Assembly: GCF_041052385.1 (NCBI RefSeq)
Contig: NZ_CP163439.1
Coordinates: 6,871,001-6,935,000, forward strand
Length of the DNA: 64,000 nucleotides
Direction: 5' to 3'
Origin: Streptomyces sp. R28
GTDB taxonomy: Bacteria > Actinomycetota > Actinomycetes > Streptomycetales > Streptomycetaceae
Within the stretch, counting starts at the first letter, position 1. The number at the start of each line of letters is the position of its first letter. Both the position numbers and the translations under genes were made by a program. Positions 28,113 through 36,246 of the stretch are shown here, piece after piece. The notes beneath the pieces are model-generated. The model did no database searches and was not told the origin of the DNA. It worked only from the letters and a program-made list of their open reading frames with translations.

Positions 28113-28127
28113 TGACCATATTGGCCA
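28113..28127 (-). promoter_or_regulatory. -10 element and imperfect palindrome before the S9 peptidase gene
   Basis: TATGGT on the - strand (28115-28120) ends 6 bases before the ATG at 28108. It lies inside TGACCATATTGGCCA (28113-28127), an imperfect dyad that could be an operator. No good -35 is visible. Confidence 0.45.
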
Positions 28128-28285
28128 GTGCGCCCCCTTGTGCGGCTGTGCGCCGATCGATGCGCACGTACGGATAGTTATGATCAATAGCGCATAGTGG
28201 GTATGAACCTGCTGGCTGTCGTATGGATTTATCTGCCCCCATAGTCCGACCCCCCCGCCCTTGGGATTCTTGGAGGTGAGCCGCC

Positions 28286-28480
28286 GTGGCACTCTCGATT
28301 TCGGCGGTGGTGCTGCTGGCGATCATCGTCTTCTTGTTGATCAAGAAGTCAGGACTGAAGGCGGGCCATGCAGTCGTGTGCATGCTGCTCGGGTTCTACC
28401 TCGCGTCCTCGACCATCGCCCCCACCATCAGCGAGCTGACGACGAACATCGCGGGCATGATCGGCGGCATCAAGTTCTGA
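28286..28480 (+). CDS. Small membrane protein of unknown function
   Basis: 64 residues with two predicted helices, at about 3-20 (LSISAVVLLAIIVFLLI) and 26-45 (GHAVVCMLLGFYLASST), and a short C-terminal tail. The GTG start has a near-ideal GGAGGTGA 6 bases upstream, so it is expressed as a protein. A terminator follows directly. Its position before mshB is the only clue to its role. Confidence 0.8.
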   Translation: MALSISAVVLLAIIVFLLIKKSGLKAGHAVVCMLLGFYLASSTIAPTISELTTNIAGMIGGIKF

Positions 28481-28490
28481 GCCGCGCCTT

Positions 28491-28516
28491 CTGACAGCGC
28501 CGCACGGCGCTGTCAG
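28491..28516. terminator. Terminator after the small membrane protein gene
   Basis: 12-bp perfect stem (28491-28502 and 28505-28516) around a 2-base centre, 10 bases after the stop codon. Confidence 0.75.
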
Positions 28517-28526
28517 CGTCGCCTCG

Positions 28527-28532
28527 TAGGCT
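28527..28532 (+). promoter_or_regulatory. -10 box of mshB, leaderless arrangement
   Basis: TAGGCT ends 6 bases before the mshB ATG, and no Shine-Dalgarno precedes the ATG. This places the transcription start at or next to the start codon. Confidence 0.5.
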
Positions 28533-28538
28533 GGGGCC

Positions 28539-29441
28539 ATGACGGAACTGCCCGACCGGCGTCTGCTCCTGGTGCACGCGCATCCGGACGACGAGTCGAT
28601 CAACAACGGCGCGACCATGGCCAAGTACGCGGCCGAGGGCGCGCACGTGACCCTGGTCACCTGCACCCTCGGCGAGCACGGCGAGGTCATTCCTCCCGGG
28701 CTTCAGCACCTGACCGGCGCCGATCTGGGCGAACACCGCCTGGGCGAGCTCACCGCCGCGATGCGCGAGCTCGGCGTCGAGGACTTCCGTCTCCTCGGCG
28801 CGAAGGGTCGCTACGAGGACTCGGGGATGATGGGCATCGCCGACAACGATGACCCGGCGAGCCTCTGGCAGGCGGACGTCGACGAAGCGGCCCGGGCTCT
28901 CGTCGAGGTGATCCTCGAGGTGCGCCCCCAGGTCCTCGTCACCTACGACCCCGACGGCGGCTACGGCCACCCGGACCACATCCAGGCCCACCGCATCGCC
29001 ATGCGCGCGGCCGAGCTGGCCGCCGATGCCGGGTGGGAGATCCCCAAGATCTACTGGAACCGTGTCCCGCGCACGGTCGCCGAGGAGGCCTTCGCCCGGC
29101 TTCAGGCGGATCTGCCCGGGTTGCCGTTCAGCAAGGCCGCCACCGTGGACGACGTACCGGGTGTCGTCGACGACGAGCGGATCACCACCGTGATCGACGG
29201 CACCGCCTACGCCGCCGCAAAGGCCGCCGCGATGCGGGCGCACGCCACGCAGATCGACGTGGCCGAGCTGTACTTCGCGCTCTCCAATGAACTCGCGCAA
29301 CCCCTCTTCACCACCGAGTACTACGAGTTGGTGCAAGGGGAGCGAAGCGGGATGGGGGACCCGCCGGCCGAAGGCTGGGAGCGGGCGGCGCGGGCGGAGT
29401 CCGATCTGTTCGCCGGTGTGACCGTCGGGGAGGCGTCATGA
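28539..29441 (+). CDS. mshB: N-acetyl-1-D-myo-inositol-2-amino-2-deoxy-alpha-D-glucopyranoside deacetylase MshB
   Basis: Zinc-dependent deacetylase of mycothiol biosynthesis, making GlcN-inositol from GlcNAc-inositol in the cytoplasm. 300 residues, the family's usual size. The PIG-L/LmbE metal motif AHPDDE is at residues 14-19 and the third ligand region GGYGHPDHI is near 147-155. It heads a two-gene operon with the membrane protein at 29438 (ATGA overlap). Mycothiol is the actinobacterial glutathione substitute. Confidence 0.95.
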   Translation: MTELPDRRLLLVHAHPDDESINNGATMAKYAAEGAHVTLVTCTLGEHGEVIPPGLQHLTGADLGEHRLGELTAAMRELGVEDFRLLGAKGRYEDSGMMGIADNDDPASLWQADVDEAARALVEVILEVRPQVLVTYDPDGGYGHPDHIQAHRIAMRAAELAADAGWEIPKIYWNRVPRTVAEEAFARLQADLPGLPFSKAATVDDVPGVVDDERITTVIDGTAYAAAKAAAMRAHATQIDVAELYFALSNELAQPLFTTEYYELVQGERSGMGDPPAEGWERAARAESDLFAGVTVGEAS

Positions 29442-29839
29442 GCTCGATGCTCGCCCAGCCGCTGAAGCGGCCTTCCGGCCTGCGGGCACTCGCCTACCTC
29501 GGGCTCTTCGTGCTTGGCGCGGTGGTCGGGGTGGCCGGGGGGCTGGTGCAGCCCGCGTGGTTCCCGGGCGGCCTGCTGCTCGCGCTCGCCGGCGAGGCCG
29601 GGCTCTGTCTGGGCGGTGGCCGGGCGGCGGGCAGCCGGGCCGGGGCCGTCGCACCCGCCGGCGGCTGGATGATCGCCGTCATTCTGCTCACCGCCAGCCG
29701 CCCGGAGGGCGACTTCGTCTTCGGCACGGGCGCCGCCTCCTACCTCTTCCTGCTCGGCGGCATGGCTGTGGCTGTGATCTGCGCCACCCTCGCGCCGGTG
29801 CGGCAACCAGGTGACGACCGCGACCGACTTGCCAAGTGA
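29438..29839 (+). CDS. DUF6113-like membrane protein
   Basis: 133 residues with four predicted membrane segments, about 20-42, 45-62, 75-90 and 100-120, and short loops. It overlaps the mshB stop by 4 bases, so it is co-translated. Family name is from recall of the gene next to mshB in Streptomyces; the function is unknown. Confidence 0.75.
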   Translation: MSSMLAQPLKRPSGLRALAYLGLFVLGAVVGVAGGLVQPAWFPGGLLLALAGEAGLCLGGGRAAGSRAGAVAPAGGWMIAVILLTASRPEGDFVFGTGAASYLFLLGGMAVAVICATLAPVRQPGDDRDRLAK

Positions 29840-30034
29840 CGTACTACTTCTTCACGCCGCACTCGTGCGAGTCCCGTGTGGGTTTCCCAGGCGGTCGTGG
29901 GATACGGGCCGGAAGTGGCCAGTATGGTGGTGCGCGCCGCCGAGCCTCCCCCAGCCTCGAACCACTCGGCCGGGAGGGACCCCCACTCGCAATGGAGGTC
30001 GAACAGGCGGTGGAGCCAACCGGGAGAACCTGCC

Positions 30035-32470
30035 TTGAGTCGTGAAACTGACACTCCGTCCTCCGGGCCCAACGGGCGCGGCGGAGCCGCATACCCCTCG
30101 GGCACGCCGCCGTACGGGACCCCCATGGCTTCCGACAGCGGTACGGACGCAGGCCGTTCGGCCGCGCAGCCGGAGGAACGCAAGACCGAGACCACGCTGA
30201 CGACCCGGATCCGGATCAACATCCCCGGGTCGCGGCCCATCCCGCCGGTCGTCGTGCGCAAGCCCGTCGCCGAAGCCGAGGGCGCCGGGGACAGCGCGGA
30301 CACCGAGACGCCGGCGCCGTCGGCCGCCACCTCCATGTCCACGGGCACCGCCGAGCCCCCGGCCGACCCCGCCCCGCAACCGGGGGAGAAGACGAGCGAC
30401 TGGTTCGCGCCGCGCAAGTCCGGCGCGCCCAAGGGCGGTCAGGGCGGCCCGCCCTCCAACGGGGCAGGTCTGCCCGGCGGTTCGGGCCCCGGTGGCGCGG
30501 GTGCCGGTGCGCCCGGTGCGCGCCCGGGTGCCGGTGCCGGGCGGCCCGGTGGTGTCGTCGGCGCGATGAGCGTGCCCGGCGGCGCCCGCCCCGGCGGCAC
30601 GAACGGCGCCGGTCTCACTGGTGCGACCGGCGGCCCGGTGGCTCCCGGGCACGGCGGAGGCACCGGTTCCTTCGACGTCACCGAGGCACTGGCGGCCGGC
30701 CCGATGGGCAACGGCAACGGTTCCCGCCCGGGTGGCGAGGCGCGCCGCGACGACCTGCCGTACTTCTCGGAGGACGGGAACGGCGGCCCGAACGGTCAGA
30801 ACGGCTACGGTGCCCAGGGCGGCCCGAACGGCTTCGACGCCGGCGCCGACTTCAACGCCCCGAATGACTTCAACAGCCCCAGCGACTTCGGCGGACCGAA
30901 CGACTTCAACGGCTCGAGTGATTTCGGCGGCCCGAACGACTTCAACGGACCGAACGACTTCGGCGGCCCGAAAGGCCGTGGTGGCCAGGGCGGCCCGCAA
31001 GGTCCCACGGGTCCGACGACCGGTCCGGTCACCGGCGACGGTCCGGCGGTGCCCCCGGTCGCGGGCGGCCGGCAGGGCGGCCTCGGTGGGCCCAGCGGTC
31101 CGGGTGGCCCGGCTGGTCCGGGTGTGCCCGGCATCTCCAACGGCCCGGGTGGTGCCGGTGTGCCCGGCATTTCCAACGGCCCAAGGCGGCCCGGCGGTCC
31201 CGGCAGCGGCCCGGCGGGCCCCGGCGGTCCGGGTGGCCCCGCAGGCGCCCCCCACACCCCGGGCCATGGCCCCGGCGGCGGTCTGAGCGACGACACCGCG
31301 ATCCTCACCCCGCAGAAACCGGCCCCCGAGCCCGGCACCCCGCACTACGGCGGCGTCGCCGAGAACGTCTCCGGCCACACCGTCACCAGCGGCATCCCCG
31401 TCGTACCCTCCGGCGCCCAGAGCGGCCCCTTCGGCCCGGGTGCCACCGACGCACCGGCGCCGCACACGCCTCCGAAGCTGCCCGAGCCGGGCTCGACGAA
31501 CGCCTCGGCCTCCCGCCCGCCCAAGAAGAAGGGCCGCAGCAAGCTGCCGCTGCTCGTCGGCGGAGTGATCGTCCTCGCCGGTGGCCTCTACGGCGCCGGC
31601 CTGCTGATGAACCACTCCGACGTGCCCAAGGGCACCACCGTGCTCGGTGTCGACATCGGCGGCGGCACCCGCGACGACGCGGTCAAGAAGCTCAACGACG
31701 CCTTCGACGAGCGGGTCGGCAAGCCGCTGAAGCTGTCGGTGGGCGGCAAGACCGTCACCCTCGAGCCGGACAAGGCCGGGCTGCAGTTCGACATGCAGCA
31801 GACGGTCAGCACGGCCGCGACCAGCGACTACAACCCGGTCTCGGTCATCGGTTCGCTGTTCGGCAACCACCGGACCGTGGACCCGGTCATGCCGATCGAC
31901 GAGGAGAAGCTGCACGCGGCTCTGGAGGACGTCTCCGGCGGCTCCGGCTCGGTGACCGAGGGCACGATCAAGTTCGAGTCCGGCAAGGCCGTCGCCGTCT
32001 ACGGCAAGGCGGGCAAGGGCATCGACGTCGCCCAGTCCACCGAGGCGATCGAGGAGGCCTACCGCTCCCAGGTCGAGACCGGCGCCACCGACCCGGTGAC
32101 CGTCCCGACGACCACGCAGCAGCCGACGGTCTCGAACGCCGAGGTCGACCGGATGATGAAGGAGTTCGCGGAGCCGGCGATGTCGGCCAAGGTGACGGTG
32201 CAGACGGACGCCGCGCACAGTGTCCCGATGAGCCCGGAAAACTCCCTGTGGAAGTTCCTGCGGGTCAAGGCCGTGGGCGGCAAGCTCGTCGAAGCTCCCG
32301 ACCTGACCGCGCTGAAGGAGCTCTACGGCGGCGCCTTCGACGGAGTGCTCATCACCCGGGGCACAGGCAAGAAGACGCCGGTCACGCCGCAGGACGTCTA
32401 CGTCGCCCTTGCCGAGGCGCTGAAGAGCAAGACCAACCGCGTGGCGGTCATCGAGACGAACCCCAGCTAG
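30035..32470 (+). CDS. Membrane-anchored peptidoglycan-binding protein with a Gly/Pro-rich cytoplasmic tail
   Basis: 811 residues from a TTG start at 30035, with GGGAG 8 bases upstream. The N-terminus then reads SRETDTPSSGPNGRG, and ERKTETTLTTRIRINIPGSRP follows. Residues about 140-430 are a Gly/Pro/Asn low-complexity region with collagen-like GPG repeats and a tandem NDF(N/G)GP block. One membrane helix (LPLLVGGVIVLAGGLYGAGLLM) lies near 505-525. The outer part holds two copies of the VanW-associated peptidoglycan-binding module (VLGVDIGGGTRDDAVKKL; later TVSNAEVDRM). No VanW domain follows. It probably links cytoplasmic or septal proteins to the wall; this is an inference. Confidence 0.82.
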   Translation: MSRETDTPSSGPNGRGGAAYPSGTPPYGTPMASDSGTDAGRSAAQPEERKTETTLTTRIRINIPGSRPIPPVVVRKPVAEAEGAGDSADTETPAPSAATSMSTGTAEPPADPAPQPGEKTSDWFAPRKSGAPKGGQGGPPSNGAGLPGGSGPGGAGAGAPGARPGAGAGRPGGVVGAMSVPGGARPGGTNGAGLTGATGGPVAPGHGGGTGSFDVTEALAAGPMGNGNGSRPGGEARRDDLPYFSEDGNGGPNGQNGYGAQGGPNGFDAGADFNAPNDFNSPSDFGGPNDFNGSSDFGGPNDFNGPNDFGGPKGRGGQGGPQGPTGPTTGPVTGDGPAVPPVAGGRQGGLGGPSGPGGPAGPGVPGISNGPGGAGVPGISNGPRRPGGPGSGPAGPGGPGGPAGAPHTPGHGPGGGLSDDTAILTPQKPAPEPGTPHYGGVAENVSGHTVTSGIPVVPSGAQSGPFGPGATDAPAPHTPPKLPEPGSTNASASRPPKKKGRSKLPLLVGGVIVLAGGLYGAGLLMNHSDVPKGTTVLGVDIGGGTRDDAVKKLNDAFDERVGKPLKLSVGGKTVTLEPDKAGLQFDMQQTVSTAATSDYNPVSVIGSLFGNHRTVDPVMPIDEEKLHAALEDVSGGSGSVTEGTIKFESGKAVAVYGKAGKGIDVAQSTEAIEEAYRSQVETGATDPVTVPTTTQQPTVSNAEVDRMMKEFAEPAMSAKVTVQTDAAHSVPMSPENSLWKFLRVKAVGGKLVEAPDLTALKELYGGAFDGVLITRGTGKKTPVTPQDVYVALAEALKSKTNRVAVIETNPS
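30837..30970 (+). repeat. Degenerate NDF(N/G)GP tandem repeat
   Basis: Repeated units of the form N/S-D-F-N/G-x-P (six to seven copies) encoded by near-identical DNA inside the low-complexity tail of the peptidoglycan-binding protein. Confidence 0.8.
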
Positions 32471-32484
32471 CGGATCACCGCAGA

Positions 32485-32530
32485 CGACGAGAGGGGGCAC
32501 CCGGCGATCGCCGGGTGCCCCCTCTCGTCG
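32485..32530. terminator. Very long perfect terminator hairpin
   Basis: A 46-base perfect palindrome (23-bp arms, 32485-32507 and 32508-32530) 14 bases after the stop of the peptidoglycan-binding protein. It separates that gene from the ABC-2/DesK operon. Confidence 0.9.
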
Positions 32531-32546
32531 TATGACGTCTCGCCGT

Positions 32547-32560
32547 ATGACATCTGTCAT
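32547..32560. promoter_or_regulatory. Inverted repeat before the ABC-2 / two-component operon
   Basis: ATGACA-TC-TGTCAT, 60 bases before the first ATG of the operon. NarL/DesR-type response regulators commonly bind such short symmetric sites near their own operon. The regulator encoded at 35483-36097 is the natural candidate. Confidence 0.6.
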
Positions 32561-32620
32561 CCGGCACTCAGGACCGCCGACACTGCCGGGGCACCGGCCC
32601 GCGCGGCCACTCTGGAGCAC

Positions 32621-33556
32621 ATGACAACGACAGCGGTCGGATTCGACCAGGTGAGCAAGAGCTACGGGAGCGTACGGGCCGTCGACGGGCTGACGCTCAC
32701 GCTGCACCCGGGGGAGACCGTGGCCCTGCTGGGCCCGAACGGGGCCGGCAAGTCGACGACGCTCGACCTGCTGCTCGGCCTGAAGCAGCCCGACAGCGGC
32801 ACGGTGCGGCTCTTCGGCACCGGCCCGCGCGAGGCCATCGTCGCCGGGCGGGTGGGCGCCATGCTGCAGAGCGGCGGACTGATGGAGGAGGTCACCGTCG
32901 CCGAACTGGTGCGGCTCGCCTGTGACCTGCACCCGAGGCCGTACAAGGTCTCCGACGTACTGTCCCGCGCGGGCGTCACACAGATCGCCGACCGCAAGGT
33001 CAACAAGCTCTCCGGCGGCCAGGCCCAGCGCGTCCGCTTCGCCCTCGCCACCGCCGGCGACAGCGACCTGATCGTCCTGGACGAGCCCACCACCGGCATG
33101 GACGTCACCACCCGCCAGGCCTTCTGGGCCACCATGCGCGAACAGGCCGACCAGGGCCGTACGGTCCTCTTCGCCACCCACTACCTGGAGGAGGCCGACG
33201 CCATCGCCGACCGTGTGCTGGTGCTGCACCGCGGCCGGTTGCTGGCCGACGGCACGGCGGCCGAGATCAAGGCGAAGGCGGGGGTGCGGAGGATCTCCTT
33301 CGAGCTGTCCGACGGCCCGGTCGACGAGGTCTCGCTGCGCGCCCTGCCCTTCCTGACCCGGCTCACCGTGTCCAGCAGCGGCTCCGCCGCGGGCGCGGGC
33401 CACACGGTCCGTATCCAGTCCGCCGACGCCGACGCCACCGTCCACGCCCTCTACGGCCTCGGCCTCTACCCCCGCAACCTCGAAGTCGCCGGGCTCGGCC
33501 TGGAGCAGGCGTTCGTGGCCATCACCGAGGCCGAGGAGGCCCGTACCTCATGCTGA
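32621..33556 (+). CDS. ABC-2 type exporter ATP-binding protein
   Basis: 311 residues. Walker A GPNGAGKST near 38-46, signature LSGGQAQR, Walker B LIVLDEPTTGMD, switch His in FATHYLEEAD. Typical of drug or lipid exporters of the DrrA/CcmA type. The ATG has GGAG upstream. It overlaps the permease gene by 7 bases. First gene of a four-gene operon with its own two-component system. Confidence 0.94.
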   Translation: MTTTAVGFDQVSKSYGSVRAVDGLTLTLHPGETVALLGPNGAGKSTTLDLLLGLKQPDSGTVRLFGTGPREAIVAGRVGAMLQSGGLMEEVTVAELVRLACDLHPRPYKVSDVLSRAGVTQIADRKVNKLSGGQAQRVRFALATAGDSDLIVLDEPTTGMDVTTRQAFWATMREQADQGRTVLFATHYLEEADAIADRVLVLHRGRLLADGTAAEIKAKAGVRRISFELSDGPVDEVSLRALPFLTRLTVSSSGSAAGAGHTVRIQSADADATVHALYGLGLYPRNLEVAGLGLEQAFVAITEAEEARTSC

Positions 33557-34308
33557 ACACCTTTGCTTCGCGGGGCCTGATCAAGCTGGAACTCACCCGC
33601 GCCCTGCGCAACCGCAAGTTCCTGTTCTTCTCCGTGTTGTACCCGGCGCTGCTGTTCCTGCTCATCGCGGGCAACGCCGACAGCACCTCGAAGGTCGACG
33701 GCACGGGCCTGACCCTGCCGACCTACATGATGGTCTCCATGGCCTCCTTCGGCGCCCTCACCGCCGTCCTGATGGGCAACAGCGAGCGCATCGCCAAGGA
33801 GCGGGAGGGCGGCTGGGTACGGCAGTTGCGGCTGACGGCGCTGCCCGGGCACGGCTATGTCCTCGCGAAGACGGCCGGAGCGGCCGTGGTGAGCCTGCCG
33901 TCGATCGTGATCGTCTTCGTCGTCGCCGCGGTCGTGAAGGACGTAGGCCTGGACGCCTGGCAGTGGCTCGCCCTCACCGGCGCGATCTGGGCCGGCAGCC
34001 TCGTCTTCGCCGCGCTCGGCGTGGCCCTCGGCTACCTCGCGAGCGGGGACGCGGTCCGCCCGATCACGATGATCACCTACTTCGGGCTGTCCATCCTCGG
34101 CGGCCTGTGGATGCCGACCACGTCCTTCCCGGCCTGGCTGCAGGACATCGCCGACTGGGTGCCCACACACGCGTACGCTGCAGTGGGGCAGGCGATCGAA
34201 CAGAGCCAGGCCCCTCATGCCAAGGACATCGCCGTACTCGCCGTCTTCTTCGCCCTGTTCACCGGCGGCGCGGCCTGGCTGTACCGGAAGGACACGTTGA
34301 AGGCGTGA
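33550..34308 (+). CDS. ABC-2 type exporter permease
   Basis: 252 residues. Six predicted helices: one near 22-40, then pairs spanning about 55-80, 105-135, 140-165, 170-195 and 225-245. ABC-2 signatures ERIAKEREGGWVRQLRLTALPG and GLSILGGLWMP are present. Works with the preceding ATPase; the cargo is unknown. It ends in GTGA, overlapping the kinase start. Confidence 0.93.
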   Translation: MLNTFASRGLIKLELTRALRNRKFLFFSVLYPALLFLLIAGNADSTSKVDGTGLTLPTYMMVSMASFGALTAVLMGNSERIAKEREGGWVRQLRLTALPGHGYVLAKTAGAAVVSLPSIVIVFVVAAVVKDVGLDAWQWLALTGAIWAGSLVFAALGVALGYLASGDAVRPITMITYFGLSILGGLWMPTTSFPAWLQDIADWVPTHAYAAVGQAIEQSQAPHAKDIAVLAVFFALFTGGAAWLYRKDTLKA

Positions 34309-35486
34309 GCGGCGTCGGCATCGGGCAGCGCCCGCAGAACCGCAGGCAGAAGGCCGTCAAGTTCCTCTGGATCGGGATCTGGCTCGCCTACCTGAGCGCG
34401 CCGGTGGGCGACCTGCTGCACGGCGGCCACAGCGACGGCGTCGTCGTCCTCGGCTGGATCGGCCTGGTCGCCTTCGTCGCCTGGTACCTCGCCCTGATCT
34501 TCCGCACCGGACGCGGCGAGACCGAGGGCGTGGTGCTCGGCTCGCTGGCGGTGCTCGCCACCCAGTCGACCGTCCTCGCGTTCACCCTGGGCCGCGAGTG
34601 GCTCGTCCTGTTCGTGTATGTGGCGATCTGCTCCGGCGCCGCCCTGCCGTTCCGCCTCGCCCGCTGGAGCATCCCGGCCGTGTCCGTCCTGCTGACCGGG
34701 GTCGCCTGCGCGGTCCCCGGCGGTACGACGTTCCTGGCCGGGCTGCTCTTCCCGGCCATCCTCGGCGGCTTCTCCATGACCGGCGTACGCGAGCTCATCC
34801 GCACGACCATAGAGCTGCGCGAGGCCCGCGCCACGGTCGCCCAACTGGCCGCGAACGAGGAACGCCTGCGCCTCGCCCGCGACCTGCACGACCTCCTCGG
34901 CCACTCCCTCTCGCTGATCACACTGAAGAGCGAGCTCGCGGGCCGTATGCTCCCGGACCACCCGGACAAGGCGGCGCAGCAGGTCGCCGACATCGAACAG
35001 GTCAGCCGCCAGGCCCTGGTCGACGTACGGGAGGCGGTGTCGGGTTACCGCCGCCCCCGCCTGTCCGCCGAACTGGCAGGCGCGAAGGTCGCGTTGACGG
35101 CAGCCGGAATCACCGCCGAACTGCCTGCGGAACCGGACCTCACCGGCGTCCCCGAGCCCAGCGAGACGGCTTTGGCCTGGGCGCTGCGCGAGGCGGTCAC
35201 CAACGTCGTACGCCACAGCGGCGCCCGGCGCTGCACGGTGGAACTCCTGCGCCGCCAGACCCTCGACGGCCCCGTCCTGGAACTCTCCGTCGAGGACGAC
35301 GGCTCTGGCGACCAGGGCGGCGGCCCCGGCAACGGCCTGGCGGGCCTGACGGAACGCCTGGCCAAGGAGGGCGGCACCCTGGAGGCGGGCGGGGCCCGGC
35401 ACGGCTTCCGCCTCACCGCCCGTGTCCCGGCGGCCCGGGCCGGCTCGAGGGACGCGGCCCCGGCGGACGTAGGATCCCCGTCATGA
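34305..35486 (+). CDS. Sensor histidine kinase, DesK-like
   Basis: 393 residues. About five membrane helices in residues 15-155 are followed by a coiled linker (ELIRTTIELREARATVAQL). The HisKA_3 H-box is RLARDLHDLLGHS with the phospho-acceptor His near 195. The HATPase domain has an N box (LREAVTNVVRHS) and a G box (NGLAGLTERL). The input helices resemble DesK, which senses membrane state in Bacillus. GTG start overlapping the permease stop. It would phosphorylate the next gene's product. Confidence 0.93.
   Translation: MSGVGIGQRPQNRRQKAVKFLWIGIWLAYLSAPVGDLLHGGHSDGVVVLGWIGLVAFVAWYLALIFRTGRGETEGVVLGSLAVLATQSTVLAFTLGREWLVLFVYVAICSGAALPFRLARWSIPAVSVLLTGVACAVPGGTTFLAGLLFPAILGGFSMTGVRELIRTTIELREARATVAQLAANEERLRLARDLHDLLGHSLSLITLKSELAGRMLPDHPDKAAQQVADIEQVSRQALVDVREAVSGYRRPRLSAELAGAKVALTAAGITAELPAEPDLTGVPEPSETALAWALREAVTNVVRHSGARRCTVELLRRQTLDGPVLELSVEDDGSGDQGGGPGNGLAGLTERLAKEGGTLEAGGARHGFRLTARVPAARAGSRDAAPADVGSPS
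35470..35475 (+). promoter_or_regulatory. Possible internal -10 box before the response regulator
   Basis: TAGGAT ends 7 bases before ATG 35483, inside the 3' end of the kinase gene. It could give a leaderless transcript of the regulator alone. No -35 is evident. Confidence 0.35.
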
Positions 35487-36097
35487 GCCAGACGATCAAG
35501 GTTCTCCTGGCCGAGGACCAGTCGATGGTCCGCGAGGCGCTGGCCGCCCTGCTCGGCCTGGAGGACGACATCGAGGTCGTCGCCCAGGTGGCCCGCGGCG
35601 ACGAGGTCCTGGCGGCGGCCCGTGAGCACGCCGTGGACGTGGCGCTCCTGGACATCGAGATGCCGGGCGCGACGGGCATAGAGGCGGCGGCGATCCTGCA
35701 CACGGAGCTGCCGGCTGTGAAGCTGGTCATCCTCACCACCTTCGGCCGCCCCGGCTACCTCCGCAGCGCGATGGAGTCGGGCGCCGACGCCTTCCTGGTC
35801 AAGGACGCCCCGGCGGCCCAACTGGCCGAGGCGGTACGGAAGGTACTGGCGGGCGAGCGGGTCATCGACCCGACGCTTGCGGCAGCGGCCCTGGCGGAGG
35901 GCGCCAACCCCTTGACCGACCGCGAACGAGAGGTCCTGCGAGCAGCGGAGGACGGCTCGACGAACGCCGAGCTGGCGGCCGCCCTGCACCTGTCGCAGGG
36001 GACGGTCCGCAACTACCTCTCGACGGCAATCCAGAAGCTGGCCGTACGGAACAGGGCGGAGGCGGTGCGGATCGCGCGGGAGAAGGGTTGGTTGTAA
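35483..36097 (+). CDS. Response regulator, NarL/DesR-like
   Basis: 204 residues. Receiver domain with the acidic pocket ED at 11-12, phospho-acceptor Asp57 (ALLDIEMPG), and the conserved Thr and Lys in ILTTFG and LVKDA. The C-terminal LuxR-type HTH is LTDREREVLRAAEDG through LSQGTVRNYLSTAIQKL. ATGA overlap with the kinase gene. It probably binds the inverted repeat at 32547-32560 and controls the exporter. Confidence 0.95.
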   Translation: MSQTIKVLLAEDQSMVREALAALLGLEDDIEVVAQVARGDEVLAAAREHAVDVALLDIEMPGATGIEAAAILHTELPAVKLVILTTFGRPGYLRSAMESGADAFLVKDAPAAQLAEAVRKVLAGERVIDPTLAAAALAEGANPLTDREREVLRAAEDGSTNAELAAALHLSQGTVRNYLSTAIQKLAVRNRAEAVRIAREKGWL

Positions 36098-36107
36098 ATC
36101 CCCGCCA

Positions 36108-36180
36108 GGGGCAACGCCCTCCGGGGCGCGGGGCTGTGTCGATATGCGGCTCCGCCGCGTGGGCGCGACCGGCCACAACG
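36108..36180 (+). repeat. Dispersed intergenic repeat, copy 1
   Basis: GC-rich block with the core TGCGGCTCCGCCGCGTGGGC, a short hairpin. Related blocks lie at 46077-46140 (same strand) and 63440-63508 (opposite strand). From memory, this element is very common between genes in Streptomyces genomes, often just after stop codons. Confidence 0.75.
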
Positions 36181-36246
36181 CACGCGCTCAATCACCGAAC
36201 CTCCTACGGCGAACCGGCGAACCGGCAAATCGGCGAACCGGCGAGC

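Noticed and set aside
29852..33445. A 1,197-codon open frame on the - strand opposite the peptidoglycan-binding protein and ABC ATPase genes
   Set aside because: It is antisense to two real genes, and its length follows from high GC at third positions, which removes stop codons. Its product is low-complexity without domains.
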